Below are positions 51,565-60,260 of a stretch of 64,000 nucleotides of DNA, piece after piece. A program made the translations under genes and the position numbers. The notes beneath the pieces were generated by a model. That model saw nothing but the letters and a program-made list of their open reading frames with translations, did no database searches and was not told the origin of the DNA. This DNA is from Halomonas cerina (lineage in GTDB: Bacteria; Pseudomonadota; Gammaproteobacteria; Pseudomonadales; Halomonadaceae): contig NZ_JACHXP010000006.1 of assembly GCF_014192215.1 (NCBI RefSeq), positions 168,617-232,616 on the forward strand, in the 5' to 3' direction. Each line of letters starts with the position of its first letter. The stretch's first letter is position 1.

Positions 51565-52992
51565 TCAGACTCCCGGGCGTGTACCCACGCCCTGGTGTTT
51601 CTGGTAGTCGGCCAGCAGCAGCGCCAGGGCGCAGGAGGCCAGGCGGGTGATGGCCTCATCGGCGCGGCTGGTCAGCACGATGGGCACTCGGGCGCCGATG
51701 ATCAGGCCGGCTCCGCTGGCATCGGCCAGGTAGGTCAGCTGCTTCATCAGCATGTTGGCGGCCTCCAGGTCGGGGGCCACCAGGATGTCGGCCTGTCCGG
51801 CGACCGGCGAGACGATCTGCTTGGTCTTGGCCGCGGCTTCGGAGACCGCGTTATCGAAGGCCAGTGGGCCGTCCAGGGTGCCGCCGGTGATCTGGCCCCG
51901 TTCGGCCATCTTGCACAGGGCGGCGGCGTCGAGCGTGGAGGCGATCTTGGGGTTGATGGTCTCCACGGCCGAGAGGATGGCCACCTTGGGGTCATCGATA
52001 TGCAGGGCGTGGGCCAGCTCGATGGCGTTCTGCACGATATCGCGCTTGGTATCGAGGTCCGGGTAGATGTTGATGGCGGCGTCGGTGATGAACAGCGGGC
52101 GCGGGTAGGTGGGCACATCGAAGGCCATCACGTGGCTGATGCGGCGTTCGGTGCGCAGGCCGTCGTCGCGCTTGAGCACTTCATGCACCAGTTCGTCGGT
52201 ATGCAGCGCGCCCTTCATCAGGGCCTCGACCCGGCCTTCGCGCGCCAGGGCCACGGCGCGCGCGGCGGCGGCATGGCTATGTGGCGTATCCACCAGCTCG
52301 AAGGCGCCGATGTCGAGCTCGCCTTCGTCGGCGGCGGCACGAATCTTGGCCTCGGGGCCCACCAGGATGGGCACGATCAGTCCTTGGTGGGCCGCCGCGA
52401 CGGCGCCTTTCAGCGAGGCGACATCCACCGGGTGCACCACCGCCATGGTCACGGCCTGGGGGTGGTCGGCGGCCGTGAGAATCTCGTGCAGCCGGCCCCG
52501 CTCGGTCAGCCGGATGGTGGGCAGCACGGCCCGGGGACGGCGGACCTTGCGGGTCGGGGCCAGGACCTGGGCCTCCCCCTCGATGACCACTTGGCCGTTC
52601 TGGTTCTCGCAGCGGCAGGCCAGGGTCAGCCGCTGCTTCTCGGTGTCCTTGTCGGTGACCCGCACCTGTACCTTGAGCACGTCGCCCAGGGTCACCGGGG
52701 CGCGGAAACTTAGCGACTGCCCCAGATAGACGGTGCCCGGCCCGGGAAGCTGGGTGCCCAGTACCGTGGAGATCAGCGCGCCGCCCCACATGCCGTGGGC
52801 GACTACCTCCTGGAAGCGGGTACTGCGCGCATAGTCGTTGTCCAGGTGGGCCGGGTTGACATCACCGGACATGATCGCGAACAGCTTGATGTCATCCATG
52901 GTCAAGCGTTTCTCGAGATACGCCTCGTCGCCGACCTGGATCTCGTCGAGGGTCCGGTTCTCGATGTAGTCGTCGTGTGTGCTGTCGTCCAT
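51565..52992 (-). CDS. Fused MaoC-like hydratase and phosphate acetyl/butyryltransferase
   Basis: Two-domain protein of 475 residues. Residues about 10-150 are a MaoC/hot-dog domain (LFAIMSGDVNPAHLD and VVAHGMWGGALISTVLG carry the Asp and His of R-specific enoyl-CoA hydratases). Residues about 165-470 are a Pta/Ptb domain (VGPEAKIRAAADE, ITDAAINIYPDL, ADILVAPDLEAANML). Coupled to ackA. It could produce (R)-3-hydroxyacyl-CoA and exchange acyl-CoA with acyl phosphate, which would connect beta-oxidation, PHA and acetate metabolism. Confidence 0.92.
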   Translation of the reverse strand: MDDSTHDDYIENRTLDEIQVGDEAYLEKRLTMDDIKLFAIMSGDVNPAHLDNDYARSTRFQEVVAHGMWGGALISTVLGTQLPGPGTVYLGQSLSFRAPVTLGDVLKVQVRVTDKDTEKQRLTLACRCENQNGQVVIEGEAQVLAPTRKVRRPRAVLPTIRLTERGRLHEILTAADHPQAVTMAVVHPVDVASLKGAVAAAHQGLIVPILVGPEAKIRAAADEGELDIGAFELVDTPHSHAAAARAVALAREGRVEALMKGALHTDELVHEVLKRDDGLRTERRISHVMAFDVPTYPRPLFITDAAINIYPDLDTKRDIVQNAIELAHALHIDDPKVAILSAVETINPKIASTLDAAALCKMAERGQITGGTLDGPLAFDNAVSEAAAKTKQIVSPVAGQADILVAPDLEAANMLMKQLTYLADASGAGLIIGARVPIVLTSRADEAITRLASCALALLLADYQKHQGVGTRPGV

Positions 52993-53179
52993 GGCGTAAT
53001 GGCCTCAATCGCGGATACTGTCACCGGCGCTGATGATGGCAGCGTGCCATGACAGTAGCTTGATCCTGGCGAGGATTGAAGGGCGCGTAGCGATTGACGG
53101 GGACGCGCCATGCCAGGGCAACAGGCGGGAGAAACGCGGCCGGTATGGTGCAAGAGTGCCAGGAAGGAGGGCTGACACG

Positions 53180-53343
53180 ACAGGGACTTGCCTTGTTGTT
53201 ATGACGCAAGTCCTTGTTAAAGTGGAATCTTGTGATTGTTGGCGCGCTGTTCGCATTGTGCTTGTCAGGGTCGTCACCGTCGTAGTGGCGATACCCAGCG
53301 TGAGCTGGCGTGCTCCATTGGTTCCCTTCGGGGAACCTTTTTT
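53180..53343 (+). ncRNA. Candidate small RNA ending in a strong terminator
   Basis: The transcript would include a hairpin ggacttgc / gcaagtcc (53184-53213, 8-bp perfect stem) and end at the terminator at 53320. No coding potential with a ribosome binding site is seen, and no protein gene precedes the terminator on this strand. The 5' end is a guess and no clear promoter was identified. Confidence 0.4.
53320..53343 (+). terminator. Perfect Rho-independent terminator with no upstream ORF
   Basis: ggttccc and gggaacc pair perfectly over a TTCG tetraloop, followed by six T. One of the best terminators in the window, pointing rightwards. Confidence 0.88.
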
Positions 53344-53498
53344 ATGGCTTGTCTGAGGGCGCAGGATGGTGGTTCGGGTCGCCGACGACAACGCGACATA
53401 AGTGGTAGGGCGCTGGCCCGTCAGGATGGCTGGGCCCCGAGCGCGGCGGCCGGGTATGCTGTCGGCTGCTGCCTGCCGAATCGATCAAGGAGTGCCTG

Positions 53499-54089
53499 AT
53501 GGTCCACGATACCCCCTTCACGCGGACGCTTGCCGCCCTGGATGCCCTGCATGCCGAGGACCCGCGGCGTGTCGAGGTGGCCGGCGAGTCCGTCCCCCAG
53601 GAGCTGTGGCATGCCGGGCGCATGAGTGCCTGGCTGGACACACTGCAAGACCAGCCGGATGAGCTGGTGCGCTTGGCGGTACGCGGCCAGCATCTGCAGC
53701 GCTGGCAGGTGCCGCGCGGCGACTATCCCGAGGGCCGGGTGGGGTATCTCACCTGGCGGCGTGACCAGGGCAAGCGGGCCGGCGAGACGACCGCCGCGCT
53801 GATGCGTGAGGCCGGCTATGCGGACGAGGCGGCCGAGCAGGTGGCGCGCATGATCCGCAAGCAGGGGCTGGGGCGTGAGGCGGGCACCCAGGCGGTGGAG
53901 GACTGCGCCTGCCTGGTGTTCTTGGAGAACTACTTCGCCGATTTCTCGCGTCAGGTGGATCATGACCACCTGATCCGCATCGTGAAGAAGACCTGGGCGA
54001 AGATGTCGCCCCGGGCCCACGCACTGGCGCTGGGTCTGCCGATGAGTGACGAGGCGCGCGGCCTGGTGGAGGAGGCCCTGGCGAGCTGA
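53499..54089 (+). CDS. DUF4202 family protein
   Basis: Cytoplasmic protein of 196 residues. LVRLAVRGQHLQRWQVPRGDYPEGRVGYLTWR, ALMREAGY, MIRKQGLGREAGTQAVEDCACLVFLENYF are characteristic of DUF4202, a helical family with an HD-like arrangement of His and Asp residues (GQH, DCACLVFLE). Function unknown. AAGGAG precedes ATG 53499. Confidence 0.9.
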   Translation: MVHDTPFTRTLAALDALHAEDPRRVEVAGESVPQELWHAGRMSAWLDTLQDQPDELVRLAVRGQHLQRWQVPRGDYPEGRVGYLTWRRDQGKRAGETTAALMREAGYADEAAEQVARMIRKQGLGREAGTQAVEDCACLVFLENYFADFSRQVDHDHLIRIVKKTWAKMSPRAHALALGLPMSDEARGLVEEALAS

Positions 54090-54122
54090 GGCCTTGCCGC
54101 GACACACGCGCCGCGGCGGTGC

Positions 54123-54497
54123 TCACTTCACCAGGAACCGGATGGACTCGAGGTAAGCCTGGCCGTGCTCGCGTACGCGCGCTCGATCGTCGCTCTGGGC
54201 ACCCTGCTGCACCTCCTCCACGGAGGCCGTCATGGCGTCGACCTCCTTGTCGATCCGGGACAGGGCATTTTCCAGGGTGTAGGTGAGGTCATGGATGATG
54301 GCGAGATCCTCATCGCGCAGCTCCGGCTGGCTGAGCAGGGCCGACAGACGGCTGTTGTAGTCGGAGAGGTGGGAGACGGCCTCGGCCAGGGTCTCGGCCG
54401 ACTGGCCTTCGATAAGAGCGGGGCTCTCCTGCTCCTCCGCCTGGGCGGTGGTGGCCAGCAGGCCGGTGGCGAGGATGACGAATAGCAGTGTCTTCAT
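54123..54497 (-). CDS. Periplasmic helical protein (DUF6746-like)
   Basis: Protein of 124 residues with signal peptide (LLATTAQA). The mature part is acidic and helical: AETLAEAVSHLSDYNSRLSALL, DLAIIHDLTYTLENALSRID, VEEVQQGAQSDDRARVREHG. It resembles the DUF6746 proteins of unknown role. AGGAGG precedes ATG 54497. It is followed 25 bp upstream by the C45 gene, with which it may share a transcript. Confidence 0.72.
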   Translation of the reverse strand: MKTLLFVILATGLLATTAQAEEQESPALIEGQSAETLAEAVSHLSDYNSRLSALLSQPELRDEDLAIIHDLTYTLENALSRIDKEVDAMTASVEEVQQGAQSDDRARVREHGQAYLESIRFLVK

Positions 54498-54522
54498 GGG
54501 GCCTCCTTTCGGTGATGTGCCG

Positions 54523-55578
54523 TCACGCCTCGGTGAGCTGCACGGTCAGGCTCTCGTCGCTTTCGCAGGGCTTGCCGTGGCGCAGGGTGAGGCGCCGGCG
54601 CGTCAGGTTCATGACCACCGAGAAGAGCGTCTCCATGCGCTCTTCCGCGGGCTGGTCGGGATTGAAATGCCGACAGATCGACAGCGGGGCCTGGTCGTGA
54701 TCGCTGAGGATGGCAAAGAGTTCACGCTCGCCGATCGCGCCCTCGGTGGGCAGCCGCTCGCGCAGCAGGGCATCGAGCCGGGCCAGTCGCGGACGGGAGT
54801 CGGGGCGCGGGAAGTCCTCCACCCGGGAGGTGGCGGCCTTCGCATAGAGGTGGTTGGTGTGGGTGACCACGCCGCGCTCGGCCGGGAGCCGGCCGGGCTC
54901 GCCGGGATACACCTCCAGGCCCACGGCCTGGCCGTCGCCACTGGCGATCAGGAAGTGGGCCGGGGAGCAGACCCGGTCACGGCTGGCCACGGTCACGGCG
55001 GTGTCCATGTCGGGGCTCTCGAGGATCTTGCGTAGGGCGACGTGGATCGGCAGTCCCTCGCCGCAGGTCCGCGAGCGGATGGCATTGAGGCAGACTCCTA
55101 CCCCGCGGTCATTCAGGCCGATCTTGGCCACCATGCCGGCCTCCCCGATGCTGATCAGCGATGGGGCCGCCTCGCCATCGATATGCAGGGCCACCACATT
55201 GTGCAGCTGGCTGGTGCGCCAGTCCCAGTTCTGAGCCAGCCACTGCTGGTCGTCGCGGTGCAGGGCGAAGGCGGTGCAGCCGCCGCTGGCGCGGGTCAGC
55301 GAGATCTCGCTGCGACAGTTGAGGGTAAGAATGTCGGCGAAGTCGAGCCCGGCGCCCCGAGCGATGCCCTCCATCTCGTCGAGGATGTCGGGAAACCCCT
55401 GGGTGATCATGGGCAGGAAGCGGTCGGCTTCGAGGCGTGCCGTGGCCCAGTCCAGGCCCGCGAAGTCCTGGAAGAGCCGGTCGTAGGCCTCGAGGCTCTG
55501 GGCGATCAGGTCGGCGTGGGCGCGGCCATGGGCCTCGCCGATCTCGGCGCGGCTGCCGGTGAGGTGGGTGACATGCAT
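54523..55578 (-). CDS. C45-family autoproteolytic acyltransferase/hydrolase
   Basis: Ntn-hydrolase of 351 residues related to isopenicillin-N acyltransferase. Self-cleavage would expose the Cys of GGCTAFALH near residue 105. LNCRSEISLT, LAQNWDWRT and GLNDRGVGVCLNAI are family blocks. Substrate unknown; related bacterial enzymes act on acylated amino acids or choloyl-type amides. GAGGTG precedes ATG 55578; the longer frame lacks one. Confidence 0.88.
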   Translation of the reverse strand: MHVTHLTGSRAEIGEAHGRAHADLIAQSLEAYDRLFQDFAGLDWATARLEADRFLPMITQGFPDILDEMEGIARGAGLDFADILTLNCRSEISLTRASGGCTAFALHRDDQQWLAQNWDWRTSQLHNVVALHIDGEAAPSLISIGEAGMVAKIGLNDRGVGVCLNAIRSRTCGEGLPIHVALRKILESPDMDTAVTVASRDRVCSPAHFLIASGDGQAVGLEVYPGEPGRLPAERGVVTHTNHLYAKAATSRVEDFPRPDSRPRLARLDALLRERLPTEGAIGERELFAILSDHDQAPLSICRHFNPDQPAEERMETLFSVVMNLTRRRLTLRHGKPCESDESLTVQLTEA

Positions 55579-55676
55579 GGGAGCACCTCGCACGTGGGTG
55601 GGCCCGTCGATGGCACTGTAGCATGCCAACCGGTCGTCCGGTCGATGCGCGAGATGGGCCCGGCCACGGCGGACGA

Positions 55677-56474
55677 TCAGCCGCTGCCCACTTGCGCGTC
55701 GTTATGGCCCGCCGGCAGCACTTCAGCGAGCAGGTCCTGGAAGGCGGCCCAGGACTTCTCGTCGGCCCGCTGCTGGTAGCGGTCCTCGGTGAAGACGGTG
55801 AAGGCGTGGGGCGCCCCGGAGTAGATCTCGATCTCGTAGGTCACCTCGGCCGCCTCCAGCTCTTGGGCCAGGGTCACCACCTCCTCCAGCGGCACCGAGG
55901 TGTCCGCACCGCCATGGGCGATCAGGAGCGGTGGGGTATCCGAGCCGTACTGCTGGCCCTCCGGCGTGCTCAGGCCACCATGGAAGGTGGCATAGCCGGC
56001 CACGTTCTCGGCCTCGCCGGAGCGGGCCAATTCCAGCACCACGGCGCCACCGAAGCAGTAGCCCATCACCACGGCGGTGTCGGCCAGTCCCTGCTCGCGG
56101 GCCTCTGCCAGTCCGGCCAGGGTCAGGGTGCGCATGCGCTCGCGGTCTTCGTAGAGCTTCGCGGTCTCGGCCTTTTTGGCTGAGGTCTCCAGCGGGCGAT
56201 TGCCCTGGCCGTAGAGATCGAGGGCGAAGGCGTCATAGCCCTGTGCGGCCAGCATGTCGGCACGGCGGCGTTCGTAGTCGTCCAGGCCGTCCCAGTCGTG
56301 GATCACCAGTACGGTACCCCGGGCCTTGTGCTCGGCGGTGACGAGATAGCCCTCGAAGGTCTCGCCGTCGACGTCGTAGGGGATATCTCGCCCGGCGGGC
56401 TCGAAGGCCTGGGCATCGCCGGTGGCGAGGATGGCCAGGGTGGCCAGGGAAAAGGTCGACAGCAGACGAGGCAT
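55677..56474 (-). CDS. Secreted dienelactone hydrolase family protein
   Basis: Alpha/beta hydrolase of 265 residues with a signal peptide (cut after GDAQA). Nucleophile GYCFGG (Cys), Asp in HGGADTSVP and His in GAPHAFTVF form the triad of the dienelactone hydrolase family. Periplasmic location argues against a role in chlorocatechol breakdown; ester or lactone hydrolysis is likely. AGGAG precedes ATG 56474. Confidence 0.9.
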   Translation of the reverse strand: MPRLLSTFSLATLAILATGDAQAFEPAGRDIPYDVDGETFEGYLVTAEHKARGTVLVIHDWDGLDDYERRRADMLAAQGYDAFALDLYGQGNRPLETSAKKAETAKLYEDRERMRTLTLAGLAEAREQGLADTAVVMGYCFGGAVVLELARSGEAENVAGYATFHGGLSTPEGQQYGSDTPPLLIAHGGADTSVPLEEVVTLAQELEAAEVTYEIEIYSGAPHAFTVFTEDRYQQRADEKSWAAFQDLLAEVLPAGHNDAQVGSG

Positions 56475-56656
56475 GAGGCGCTCCTGAGGGTGTCCTGGGG
56501 CCTTCAGTATAGGCAGGCGTCGTCGGGAACCGCCCGACAGCGTTGGCTGGGCCGGCTTGTGTTTTGTGACGCGGGCTTTCAGATTGAAAGTGTGTGTGAT
56601 TCAAGCAGCGACTGTTCCGAGCAACTGTTTCGAGCAACCAGAGCGAGAGGAACAAG

Positions 56657-57862
56657 ATGAACAAGCACGTATTGGCGATGGCGGTGGCCGCCTCCAGTGT
56701 GGCGCTGTCCGGCCTGGCCCAGGCCGAGGTCAAGGTCGGCTTCCTGGGTGGCTTCACCGGCGGCATCGAGAGCCTGACGCCGCCGATCTTCGACGGGGCC
56801 CAACTGGCGGTGAGCCAGGTCAACGAGCAGGGCGGGGTACTGGATGGGCAGGAGATCGTGATGCCCACCGGTGACACCACCTGTTCCGATGCCTCGGCGG
56901 CTTCCAACGCGGCCGACCGTATGGTCAACAGCGAGCAGGTGACGGCGATCGTCGGGGCGCTGTGTACCGGCGCGACTATCGCCGCGGCCAACAACGCGGC
57001 GATCCCGGGGGGCGTGACCATGGTCTCGCCGGCCTCCACCGCCCCGGCGGTGTCCGAGCTGGATGACAACGACCTGGTGTTCCGTACCGTGCCCTCGGAC
57101 GCCTTCCAGGGCGAGATGCTGGCCACGCTGCTGCTTGACAAGGGCATCGAGGAGGTGGTCGTCACCTACGTCAACAACGACTACGGCAGCGGCCTGGCGG
57201 AGGCCTTCACCACGGCCTATGAGGCCGGCGGCGGCACCGTGGCCGAGAGCCTGGCGCATGAAGACAATCGCGCCGACTACCGCTCCGAGCTGGGCACCCT
57301 GTCGGCCACCGGCGTGCCCACCCTGGTGGTTCTCGCCTATGCCGATACTTCCGGCCAGACGGTGCTGCGCCAGGCCTACGAGAGCGGCATGTTCACCCAG
57401 TACGTGGGGGCCGACGGCATGGTGGGCGACAGCCTGATCGAGGCCATCGGCGCGGATGTGCTCGAGGGCATGATCGCCACGCGCCCCGGCAGCCCGGAAC
57501 TGCCCGGCACCGATATCTTCCGTCAGGCCGCCCAGGAGGCCGGCATCGATCCCAGCGCGGTGTTCGCCGCCCAGGCCTACGACGCGGCCTTCCTGCTGGC
57601 CTTGGCCATCGAGCAGAACGGCAGCGCCGAGCGCGAGGGCCTCAACGAGGCGCTGCGCAGCGTGGCCATGGCTCCGGGTGAGGTGATCCTGCCCGGCGAG
57701 TGGGAGAAGGCGGTGGAGCTGATCGCCGCCGGCACCGAGATCGACTACCAGGGCGCCTCGGGCACTCACGAGTTCGACGAGAACGGCGACGTGCCCGGCG
57801 TGGTGGTGGAGATGGTGGTCGAGGACGGCACCTTCACCAGCAAGGGCTATATCGAGAAGTGA
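56657..57862 (+). CDS. livJ: Branched-chain amino acid-type ABC substrate-binding protein
   Basis: Periplasmic binding protein of 401 residues, type I fold. Signal peptide to SGLAQA. KVGFLGGFTGGIESLTPPIF, GAQLAVSQVNEQGGVLDG and IVGALCTGATIAAANNAAIP are typical of LivJ-like proteins. Disulfide-prone Cys in TTCSD and GALCTG. It is convergent with livM, with a shared terminator between. The ligand may be leucine-type amino acids or another small acid or amide. Confidence 0.9.
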   Translation: MNKHVLAMAVAASSVALSGLAQAEVKVGFLGGFTGGIESLTPPIFDGAQLAVSQVNEQGGVLDGQEIVMPTGDTTCSDASAASNAADRMVNSEQVTAIVGALCTGATIAAANNAAIPGGVTMVSPASTAPAVSELDDNDLVFRTVPSDAFQGEMLATLLLDKGIEEVVVTYVNNDYGSGLAEAFTTAYEAGGGTVAESLAHEDNRADYRSELGTLSATGVPTLVVLAYADTSGQTVLRQAYESGMFTQYVGADGMVGDSLIEAIGADVLEGMIATRPGSPELPGTDIFRQAAQEAGIDPSAVFAAQAYDAAFLLALAIEQNGSAEREGLNEALRSVAMAPGEVILPGEWEKAVELIAAGTEIDYQGASGTHEFDENGDVPGVVVEMVVEDGTFTSKGYIEK

Positions 57863-57889
57863 TGTCGCCCTCTCAAACCCTGTAAGAGT

Positions 57890-57920
57890 GGCCTCGGCGG
57901 TTGCCCGCCGGGGCCTTCTC
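57890..57920. terminator. Bidirectional terminator between livJ and livM
   Basis: An 11-bp stem ggcctcggcgg / ccgccggggcc (one T-G wobble) with a TTGC loop lies between the two convergent stops. The following ttctc gives weak T-richness to the right. Confidence 0.75.
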
Positions 57921-57924
57921 GCCC

Positions 57925-59226
57925 TCATCCATGGTGGATGACCTTCTCCGGCAGCAATCCTTTGGGGGCAAAGCGCAACACCAGGGTGATCAGCAGCCCG
58001 ATCACGAACACCCGGGCCTGCAGGGCGCGGCTGTCCAGGTTGGTGGGGGCCTCCCAGCCGAAGCTGGCCTGGCCCAGGGTCACGGCCAGCTCCATCAGGT
58101 AGAGGGCGATGGGCCCGGACATGATCCAGATGATGTAGACCGTCACGGCGCCGAACAGGGTGCCCAGGTTGTTGCCGGGGCCGCCCAAGATCACCATCAC
58201 CAGCACCAGGAAGGTGTGGTTGAGGGGCAGGTAGCCCTGAGGGTCGAAGAGGCTGTTGAAGCTGGCCAGGGCCGCGCCGCCGATGCCCATCAGGATGCAG
58301 CCCAGCACGAAGATCTCCAGCCGGCGCCGGTTGATGTCCTTGCCCATGGCCGCGGCCGAGACCTCGTTGTCGCGGATGGCGCGGATCATCCGTCCCCAGG
58401 GCGCGTAGTAGGCGCGGGTCAGCAAGAAGAAGATCACCGCGATCATCACCGCGGTGACCGACAGGTAGAGAGCCCGGGCTAGGGTGAAGCCCACCTCGGC
58501 GGGCGCCGGCACCGGCCAGGGCAGCGGCGAGACGGTAGCCGTCCCTCGCGTCAGCCAGTCCGAATTCTTGAGGAAGGCCTTGATGATCTCGGCGATGCCC
58601 AGGGTGGCGATGGCCAGGTAGTCGCTGCGCAGCCCCAGGCAGACACGGCCGATAAAGTAGCCCACGCCGCCGGCCAGGGCCCCGCCGACGATCCAGCCGA
58701 CCCCCACCGGCAAGCCCAGACCACCGATGAAGCCGGCCCGGGCCTCGATCTGGTCGGTCACGTCGCGCAGGGCGTTGATCACCACTAGGTAGAGGACCAT
58801 CGCCAGCACCACGGCGATGAGGGTGCGCAGCGCCTTCGGCACGCCGAGCCGGTCGAGCCGGGTGGCACCGAACACCACCAGGGCGGCGGCGACCATGGTG
58901 AGCAGCACCCGGCCGAGTTCGCCGGGCAGCTCGCTGCCCCAGAAGGCCTCGTTGACCGGCACGCTGAAGGTCATGGCGCAGAAGCCGCCCAACGCCACGA
59001 AGCCCATCACGCCGGCGTTGAACTGGCCGGCATAGCCCCACTGGATGGTCAGCCCCAGGGCCAGGATCGCATAGCAGGCGGCCTCCACCAGCATGCGGGT
59101 GCTGTAGGCCGCGCCCATGACGGCGTAGACCCCGAGCACGGCGAGCAGCAGGGCGGCGAAGAGCACGACTTCCCGCAGCGGGAAGCGGCGCGGCGCGGCG
59201 ACGGTATCGGGTCGGGTCTTGTCCAT
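57925..59226 (-). CDS. livM: Branched-chain amino acid-type ABC permease LivM
   Basis: Permease of 433 residues with about ten hydrophobic helices. WGYAGQFNAGVMGFVALGGF, LAIATLGIAEIIKAFL and MIRAIRDNEVSAAAMGKD are LivM signatures. ATG 59226 overlaps the livH stop by one base (TAATG). Partner of LivH in the membrane. Confidence 0.93.
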   Translation of the reverse strand: MDKTRPDTVAAPRRFPLREVVLFAALLLAVLGVYAVMGAAYSTRMLVEAACYAILALGLTIQWGYAGQFNAGVMGFVALGGFCAMTFSVPVNEAFWGSELPGELGRVLLTMVAAALVVFGATRLDRLGVPKALRTLIAVVLAMVLYLVVINALRDVTDQIEARAGFIGGLGLPVGVGWIVGGALAGGVGYFIGRVCLGLRSDYLAIATLGIAEIIKAFLKNSDWLTRGTATVSPLPWPVPAPAEVGFTLARALYLSVTAVMIAVIFFLLTRAYYAPWGRMIRAIRDNEVSAAAMGKDINRRRLEIFVLGCILMGIGGAALASFNSLFDPQGYLPLNHTFLVLVMVILGGPGNNLGTLFGAVTVYIIWIMSGPIALYLMELAVTLGQASFGWEAPTNLDSRALQARVFVIGLLITLVLRFAPKGLLPEKVIHHG

Positions 59227-60230
59227 TAGATCACCTTGCCCTTGAAGATGCCGGTGGGGCGCCACACCAGGATGGCGACCAGGATGAAGAAGGGCACCAC
59301 GATCTTGTATTCGGTGCCGACGAAGGCCAGGTTGCCGGCGCCGGCCAGCCATTCCGGCAGGCTGTCGCGGAAGGGCCTGAGCAGCACGCCCCAGTTGAAG
59401 ACCGCGAGCGTCTCGGCGAAGCCCACCACGAAGCCACCGGCGATGGCGCCGAAGGGATGCCCCACGCCGCCGACGATCGCCGCGGCGAAGATCGGCAGCA
59501 GCAAAAAGAAGCTGAGGTCGGGCTTGAAGGTCACGTCCAGCGACAGCAGGGTGCCGGCGATGGCGGCCAGCCCCCCGGCGATGACCCAGGTCACCGCGAC
59601 GATGGTGTGGGTGTTGATACCCGAGGCCTGGGCCAGGTCGGGGTTGTCGGACATGGCGCGCATGGCCTTGCCCAGCCGTGAGCGGGACAGAAAGAGATGC
59701 AGGCCCACCACGCAGGCGATCGTCAGCACGAACAGGTAGAGCTGCGGCTCGGTGATCACCACCGGTACCCGCACCCCTTCCAGCGGTAGGGTCAGGCGGA
59801 AGATCTCCTTGCGGTCGTCGACATAGAGGCTCTGGCCGCCGGTGCCCGAAAACAGCCGGATCAGCCCCTGCAGCATCAGGGTCACGCCGAGCGAGGCGAT
59901 CACCATGACGATCGGCTTGACCCCATGGGCGCGCAGCGGCTTGTAGAAGGCCCGGTCGATGCCCACCGCCAGCGCCGCGGTGAGCGCCATGGCCACCGGC
60001 AGCAGGACCAGGGCGGCGGGCACGCCGATGGCGGCGCCCGCGGTGGGAAAGGCGGTGGCCAGGAGCATGACCATGAAGGCGCCGAAGGTCATGATGTCGG
60101 CGTGGGCGAAGTGGGCGAAGCGCATGATGCTGAATACCAGCGTCACACCCACCGCGCCGATGGCGTAGATCGAGCCGGTCACGCTGCCGGCGATCACCAC
60201 GTTGTTGAGAAAGAAGACCAGTTCGTTCAC
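59226..60230 (-). CDS. livH: Branched-chain amino acid-type ABC permease LivH
   Basis: Permease of 334 residues, about eight helices. IYAIGAVGVTLVFSIMRFAHFAHADIMTFGA and GKAMRAMSDNPDLAQASGIN are LivH blocks. The start is GTG at 60230 with GGAG at about ten bases. The 30-bp gap to livF suggests co-transcription livG-livF-livH-livM. Confidence 0.93.
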   Translation of the reverse strand: MNELVFFLNNVVIAGSVTGSIYAIGAVGVTLVFSIMRFAHFAHADIMTFGAFMVMLLATAFPTAGAAIGVPAALVLLPVAMALTAALAVGIDRAFYKPLRAHGVKPIVMVIASLGVTLMLQGLIRLFSGTGGQSLYVDDRKEIFRLTLPLEGVRVPVVITEPQLYLFVLTIACVVGLHLFLSRSRLGKAMRAMSDNPDLAQASGINTHTIVAVTWVIAGGLAAIAGTLLSLDVTFKPDLSFFLLLPIFAAAIVGGVGHPFGAIAGGFVVGFAETLAVFNWGVLLRPFRDSLPEWLAGAGNLAFVGTEYKIVVPFFILVAILVWRPTGIFKGKVI

Positions 60231-60260
60231 GGGATGGCTCTCCAGTCCGGGCGCCGGTGA

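Larger units (their letters stand above)
52993..53498. other. 506-bp gene-free region
   Basis: Divergent spacer between maoC-pta and the DUF4202 gene. Frames here look like chance ORFs. It contains a strong factor-independent terminator at 53320-53343 with no protein gene in front of it, so a small RNA or leader transcript is suspected (53180-53343). The rest shows nothing I can name. Confidence 0.5.

Noticed and set aside
53005..53391. Overlapping frames of 107-128 codons on both strands in the maoC-pta/DUF4202 spacer
   Set aside because: No ribosome binding sites, odd composition (Thr/Arg/Val runs), and they cross the strong terminator at 53320.
56579..59041. 820-codon minus-strand frame spanning livM and the antisense of livJ
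   Set aside because: It would cross two real genes on opposite strands and is Arg/Gly/Pro-rich. It is a GC-driven chance frame.
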